Source of the DNA: Leucobacter sp.
Lineage (GTDB): Bacteria > Actinomycetota > Actinomycetes > Actinomycetales > Microbacteriaceae
Direction: 5' to 3'
NCBI GenBank assembly: GCA_017990305.1
Contig: JAGNOB010000054.1
Coordinates: 1 to 8,277 of the forward strand
DNA: 8,277 nucleotides
Below, piece after piece: positions 5,398 to 8,277 of the stretch. Under the pieces are notes generated by a model. That model made no database searches and was not told where the DNA came from. It worked only from the letters and a program-made list of their open reading frames with translations. Position 1 is the stretch's first letter. Every line of letters starts with the position of its first letter. The translations under genes and the position numbers were made by a program.

Positions 5398-5684
5398 GAG
5401 AGTTTTTCCACTTCGACGAACACAATGTTGCTGGCCGAGTGCGGGTTCTCAACGAGGTGCTCAGATCCCGCCGGACGCGTGTAGCTCACACCGGTCTCAA
5501 GCTTGGCCTCGATAACGCTGCCATCAGCGTTAGTGACGCGCATGGTGTCGGTGACGAGGGGGATCACGACGTACTCAAAATCGTGGCGGTGCATCGGGAT
5601 TGCGCCACCGGGTTCGATGGTCCACTGTGTGACCCGAAAATGCTCATTCTCGAGCTGCACGTCGCCGTGTGATCCTGCGCTCAT
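5394..5684 (-). CDS. Small cupin-domain protein
   Basis: This 96-aa protein is a single cupin barrel. Cupin motif 2 is a perfect match to G(X)5PXG(X)2H(X)3N: Gly65, Pro71, Gly73, His76, Asn80. Motif 1 is recognisable (Gly26, His32, His34), but the Glu (37) follows His34 after two rather than three or four residues and the final Gly is missing. His32, His34, Glu37 and His76 would bind a divalent metal. Small cupins of this kind include isomerases, dioxygenases and sugar-binding proteins, so the activity cannot be named. A strong ribosome site GAGGAGG lies five bases before the ATG. It is first gene of a two-gene unit with the acetyltransferase, and the overlap of four bases suggests coupled synthesis and perhaps a common small-molecule pathway. 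Confidence 0.88.
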   Translation of the reverse strand: MSAGSHGDVQLENEHFRVTQWTIEPGGAIPMHRHDFEYVVIPLVTDTMRVTNADGSVIEAKLETGVSYTRPAGSEHLVENPHSASNIVFVEVEKLS

Positions 5685-5730
5685 CGTTCCTCCTCAGGTC
5701 GCCGAGCGGCTACCGTGCCGCCGTGAGGCA

Positions 5731-5736
5731 AGTCTA
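5731..5736 (-). promoter_or_regulatory. Candidate -10 box for cupin-acetyltransferase operon
   Basis: On the minus strand TAGACT, preceded by AT (ATTAGACT). Transcription would start near 5724, giving a leader of about 40 nt with the AGGAGG ribosome site. No clear -35 is visible at 16-18 bp. The rest of the 173-bp divergent gap 5685-5857 holds no gene that I can support. Confidence 0.4.
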
Positions 5737-5857
5737 ATGCTGCGGCAGAGCAGGATCCGCGCAAAGAAAAGCTACACATTGATCACAGAAAGGTGAGATG
5801 CTGAGGGAAACGCTCGTGCATAAGGGGCGCTAGAAATCCTGATAGGAGCAACGAATC

Positions 5858-6433
5858 ATGTCTGTAACTGATAGAACTGAACCCACGCTCGAGGCCCGCG
5901 CCACCGACAGCGCCCGCGTGCTCTTCGGCGTCGGCGGACTCATTGCGATTGTGCTCGGCCTCTTCGTCATCTTCGCGCCGAAGGCGTCTGCCGGTGTCAC
6001 GCTCACCCTGGTCGCTGCGCTGATCGGCGCCTACGCGATTGTGACTGGAATCGTCTATGTTGGCACCGCGATCTTCTCTCGCGGCGTTGGCGGCTGGTCG
6101 CGTGTCGGCCACATTCTCCTCGGCCTGCTGTACGTTGCCGGTGGCGTCATCATCATGTCGAACCTCGTGTTCGCTGGTGTCGTCACCGCACTCATGTTCT
6201 CGATCATGGTCGGTATCCTCTGGCTCTTCGAGGGCGTGCTCGCGTTCGCGACGGCGTCGAAGTCGGAGAGCAAGGTGTGGAGCATCATCTACGGCATCAT
6301 CTCGGTGCTCGCCGGTATCGCACTCCTCTTCTCGCCGCTCATGGGCGCCGTCACCCTCTGGTGGCTTCTCGGCATCTCGATGGTTGTGCTCGGTGTCGTG
6401 CAGGTCGTGCGCGCATTCCGCGTCGGCAAGTAA
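5858..6433 (+). CDS. HdeD/DUF308-family membrane protein
   Basis: The 191-aa protein consists of a short polar N-terminus (1-19) and six transmembrane helices at about 20-40, 46-72, 82-102, 106-131, 139-159 and 162-186, ending in a short basic tail. The threefold helix-pair repeat with small residues (GVGGLIAIVLGLFVIFAP, YVAGGVIIMSN, GIISVLAGIALLFSP) is characteristic of the DUF308 (HdeD) family. E. coli HdeD contributes to acid resistance at high cell density, but for actinobacterial members no molecular function is established. GGAG at 5842-5845 provides a ribosome site somewhat distant from the ATG. The gene is single, diverges from the cupin operon, and has its own terminator. Confidence 0.88.
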   Translation: MSVTDRTEPTLEARATDSARVLFGVGGLIAIVLGLFVIFAPKASAGVTLTLVAALIGAYAIVTGIVYVGTAIFSRGVGGWSRVGHILLGLLYVAGGVIIMSNLVFAGVVTALMFSIMVGILWLFEGVLAFATASKSESKVWSIIYGIISVLAGIALLFSPLMGAVTLWWLLGISMVVLGVVQVVRAFRVGK

Positions 6434-6449
6434 CCCTCCCAGCACGCAA

Positions 6450-6483
6450 AAAGGCTCCCCCTCGGATATGAGGGGGAGCCTTT
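6450..6483. terminator. Bidirectional rho-independent terminator
   Basis: AAAGGCTCCCCCTC (6450-6463) pairs perfectly with 6470-6483, a 14-bp stem with the six-base loop GGATAT. The stem ends in CCTTT on the plus strand and in CCTTTTTGC on the minus strand, so it is a good terminator in both directions for the convergent DUF308 and sseB-like genes. Confidence 0.9.
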
Positions 6484-6500
6484 GCTGTGTCTAAGTGTGG

Positions 6501-6956
6501 CTACGCCTGCAACGACTCCGCGGTGACCTCGTCGTAGGCCATCGCGAGAGTGATGAACTTGCGCAGGCAGACGAGCCCCGCCGAGGCCTTATCGAACTCC
6601 GCGGCGACGAACCTGTCGGCCGTGATGAGCGAGAGCGCTGACCGGGCAGGCATGATGGCGCCCTTGAGCTCCTCCCCGTGCGCCGTCCCTGACAGCGCCC
6701 GGAGCTCGGCCATGGACGTGAAGATGGGCAACACGAGCTGACCCTTGGTTGAGCGGATCGTGCGTACCCGCGGCCCCTTCTTCTTCGACGACGTACCCGT
6801 GACGTCGACCACGAGGTAGCCCTCGCGGATGGCGTTTAAAAACGTCGCCAAGTGCTCGTAGTCTGGCGTCTCCTGAAACGCGAGCAGAGCTGCGCGTGCC
6901 TCGGTATTCTCGTAGTTCTCGTCAACGCCCTCGGGGGTGTCTTGCATTTCGGCCAT
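6501..6956 (-). CDS. SseB-family protein, single N-terminal domain
   Basis: The 151-aa protein matches the SseB N-terminal domain. It has a helical start with TPDYEHLATFLNAIREGYLVV (30-50), a Lys-rich turn (58-60), then RSTKGQLVLPIFTSMAELRAL (68-88), where LPIFTS is the family hallmark, and a C-terminal half with strands around MPARSALSLITA and GLVCLRKFITLAM. E. coli SseB (enhanced serine sensitivity) is longer and has a second domain; here only the first is present, as in many actinobacterial members. The function is not established. It follows the ECF T-component gene by nine bases on the same strand but lacks a ribosome site; TAGGGT six bases before the ATG includes the stop codon of that gene. 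It may be both operon-borne and separately expressed as a leaderless message. Confidence 0.8.
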   Translation of the reverse strand: MAEMQDTPEGVDENYENTEARAALLAFQETPDYEHLATFLNAIREGYLVVDVTGTSSKKKGPRVRTIRSTKGQLVLPIFTSMAELRALSGTAHGEELKGAIMPARSALSLITADRFVAAEFDKASAGLVCLRKFITLAMAYDEVTAESLQA

Positions 6957-6962
6957 GTGACT

Positions 6963-6968
6963 ACCCTA
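6963..6968 (-). promoter_or_regulatory. Candidate -10 box for leaderless sseB-like gene, overlapping upstream stop codon
   Basis: On the minus strand TAGGGT, six bases (AGTCAC), then ATG. The TAG of this box is the stop codon of the ECF T-component gene. No -35 is evident, and transcription from the upstream operon is an equally possible source of this message. Confidence 0.35.
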
Positions 6969-7589
6969 CGGGGCCTGTTCGTCGCCGATGCCGCGTGCGG
7001 CGAGTGCTTGGCCAGTGAGTTGCGCCTGCGATACGGTACGCAGCACGAGCGGCACCGTGCGGGCGCGAAGGCTGCGCTCGAGCCCGCGAGCGCGTGCGGC
7101 GAGGAGCGTCTCGCGCGTCAGCTCCTGCACGGCAGGGATCATGCGGATCGCGAGGGAAAAGGTGAGCGCGATCCGTTCGGTGTCGACGCCAAGGCGCTGA
7201 AGCGGGGTAAGGGCCCACGCGATCGTCTCGAGCATGTCGCTCGCACGGGTGCTCGCGGTAACCGCGCTCGCCGCGAAGATGAGTGCGAGTAGGTCGGCGA
7301 TGACCTCCGTGCCGCGCTCCCAGCCGGCGTTCCACGTCTGGAAGGCGAACAGTGGCACGCCGATCAGCGCGAAGGTGCGGGCCACGCGCCAGAAGTCGCG
7401 GCCGCGCAGTCCGGCCACGAGGGCGAGCGCGACACCGATCGCGAGTGCGACGAGCGCGCTGATCCACCCTTTTGCGGCGAGCACGGCGATGGCGAACGCG
7501 AACAGGCCGAGCAGCTTGGCGCCGGGCCGGACCGCGTGGAGTGGGCCGCGGCGGGTGATGTACGCGCCGAGCGCTGCCGGGGCGCTCAT
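6966..7589 (-). CDS. Energy-coupling factor transporter T component (EcfT/BioN-like)
   Basis: The 207-aa membrane protein couples ATP hydrolysis in the ECF ATPase to movement of a substrate-binding S component during vitamin uptake. It has helices at about 26-40, 42-62, 71-86 and 95-113, then a long amphipathic cytoplasmic part. That part carries the two Ala-Arg-Gly coupling motifs typical of T components, AARARG (164-169) and ALAARG (195-200), which dock on the ATPases. The length (about 200) fits the short dedicated T proteins such as BioN of the biotin system better than the longer group II EcfT. The start codon overlaps the ATPase stop (ATGA), so synthesis is coupled and no ribosome site is visible. 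The S component (bioY, if this is a biotin system) is not in the window and may lie beyond the right edge. Confidence 0.85.
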   Translation of the reverse strand: MSAPAALGAYITRRGPLHAVRPGAKLLGLFAFAIAVLAAKGWISALVALAIGVALALVAGLRGRDFWRVARTFALIGVPLFAFQTWNAGWERGTEVIADLLALIFAASAVTASTRASDMLETIAWALTPLQRLGVDTERIALTFSLAIRMIPAVQELTRETLLAARARGLERSLRARTVPLVLRTVSQAQLTGQALAARGIGDEQAP

Positions 7590-8277
7590 GCGGACGCTGC
7601 GCTCGCACGGTAGCGGGCGATGGCCGTAGCCGGTGCGCCGTCGAAGACGACGCGGCCCTGTTCGACAACCAGTGTGCGGTCTGCGCGCTCAGCGAGCTCG
7701 AGATTGTGCGTCACGATGACCACCTGCTGCGGGAGGCTGAGCAGGAGATCACCGATGAGGCGAGTGTTGCGCAGGTCGAGCAGCGTTGTTGGCTCATCGG
7801 TGACGAGGATCTGCGGGCCGGTCGCCAGCACGGTCGCGATTGCGAGGAGCTGCTGTTGGCCACCCGAGAGTGCGTGCACGCTGCGCTCGGCGAAGCCGTC
7901 CAAGCCGAAACGGGCGAGTGCGCTGAGCGCTGCGGCTCGACGTTCGCCGGGGTCGCGGTGTTCCCTTCGCAGGGACAGCTCGACGTCCTCGATGACCGTC
8001 GGCATGATGAGTTGCGCCGCTGGATCGGTGAACACGAAGCCGACGGCGCGCCGCACCGCCGCACCGTCACTGACGGTGTCGAGCTCGTCGGCGGGGGATG
8101 CGCCGGTGTCCGAGTGCGACGAGCGGATGGTCACGCTGCCCGCGCTCGGCTCGACGAGCCCGTTGATGAGTCGGGCGAGCGTTGACTTGCCCGATCCGTT
8201 GGCGCCAATGATTGAGACCCGCTGCTCAGTGAGGGTGAGCGATACCGGGTGCAGAATCGTCGCGCCGTCGTGCGCAG
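7586..8277 (-). CDS. ECF transporter ATP-binding protein (EcfA/BioM-like), N-terminus outside window
   Basis: The frame is open to the right edge, giving 229 visible residues. The missing part is about 15-20 residues plus the start. Counting from the first whole codon, Walker A is GANGSGKST (24-32), then a polar stretch, VGFVFTDPAAQLIMPTVIEDV (78-98), signature LSGGQQQ (136-142), Walker B ILVTDEPT (156-163) with catalytic Glu, D-loop TLLDLRN and switch His190. The VFxDPxxQ...TV-x-EDV stretch is typical of ECF ATPases, and MPTV recalls BioM. The usual Q-loop Gln (VFQ) is Thr83 here. The GTG at 8134 is internal: Walker A lies before it in the same frame. The stop overlaps the start of the T-component gene, as expected for one transport complex. 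A biotin role is inferred from neighbours, not shown. Confidence 0.9.
   Translation of the reverse strand, partial: AHDGATILHPVSLTLTEQRVSIIGANGSGKSTLARLINGLVEPSAGSVTIRSSHSDTGASPADELDTVSDGAAVRRAVGFVFTDPAAQLIMPTVIEDVELSLRREHRDPGERRAAALSALARFGLDGFAERSVHALSGGQQQLLAIATVLATGPQILVTDEPTTLLDLRNTRLIGDLLLSLPQQVVIVTHNLELAERADRTLVVEQGRVVFDGAPATAIARYRASAASA

Noticed and set aside
5783..6445. 220-codon minus-strand frame opposite the DUF308 membrane-protein gene
   Set aside because: Its product would be almost wholly Asp/Glu/His/Arg, the reverse image of hydrophobic codons. The plus-strand frame has six clear membrane helices, a ribosome site and a terminator.
6961..7668. 235-codon Arg/Pro-rich minus-strand frame over the T-component gene
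   Set aside because: It is an out-of-frame shadow. The overlapping frame at 6966-7589 has membrane helices and both Ala-Arg-Gly motifs and starts inside the ATPase stop codon.
8132..8134. GTG at 8134 as start of the ECF ATPase
   Set aside because: The same frame continues to the window edge and encodes the Walker A motif GANGSGKST before this codon, so the GTG is an internal Val.
1..8277. Mobile elements, CRISPR, phage genes, tRNA or a new defence system
   Set aside because: No repeat-spacer array, transposase, integrase or terminal repeats, no clover-leaf pattern and no cluster of unknown genes with nuclease or toxin features were seen; nearly all genes belong to known families.

Overview
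The window is a high-GC chromosomal segment. Codons end mostly in G or C, the promoters look -10-dominated and partly leaderless, and there is a LAxTG-type sortase signal, an SCO4848-family membrane protein and a biotin-type ECF transporter. Together these suggest an actinobacterium, plausibly Microbacteriaceae (Leucobacter-like), although genus cannot be fixed from the sequence alone. I see no transposase, integrase, CRISPR array, tRNA or rRNA, and nothing that looks like a dedicated defence or mobile system. Most of the window is ordinary housekeeping and transport DNA.

Layout. (1) 3-377 is the C-terminal end of a secreted protein with a sortase signal (LAATG, hydrophobic helix, Arg-rich tail), followed by a strong GC-rich hairpin. 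(2) 637-3365 (+) is a complete polar amino-acid ABC importer operon: a lipoprotein substrate-binding protein, a permease and an ATPase. A hairpin lies before the first gene, another lies between binding protein and permease, and the permease and ATPase genes overlap by 4 bp. A shared bidirectional terminator follows. (3) 3447-3845 (-) is a TagD-type glycerol-3-phosphate cytidylyltransferase. (4) 3963-4163 (+) is a small, very acidic, probably disordered protein ending in a textbook hairpin. (5) 4255-4473 (-) is an SCO4848-family membrane protein, divergent from a hotdog acyl-CoA thioesterase at 4525-4944 (+). (6) 4945-5684 (-) is a two-gene operon of a small cupin and a GNAT acetyltransferase; its last stop codon abuts the thioesterase stop codon. 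(7) 5858-6433 (+) is a six-helix HdeD/DUF308 membrane protein with a terminator. (8) 6501-8277 (-) holds an ECF transporter ATPase (cut by the window edge), the T component and a single-domain SseB protein, arranged head to tail.

The most interesting signal is in the gene starts rather than in any one protein. Four genes (tagD-like, SCO4848-like, thioesterase, sseB-like) have exactly the arrangement TAGNNT-6 nt-ATG with no convincing Shine-Dalgarno, which is what a leaderless actinobacterial mRNA looks like. Two further genes have the same -10 word TAGACT placed for a short leader. The 51-bp divergent region 4474-4524 is built nearly symmetrically, with GGTCAG-N14-CTGACC touching both -10 boxes. 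Other points worth checking are a stable hairpin at the likely 5' end of the amino-acid transporter mRNA, and a Thr in place of the usual Q-loop Gln in the ECF ATPase.
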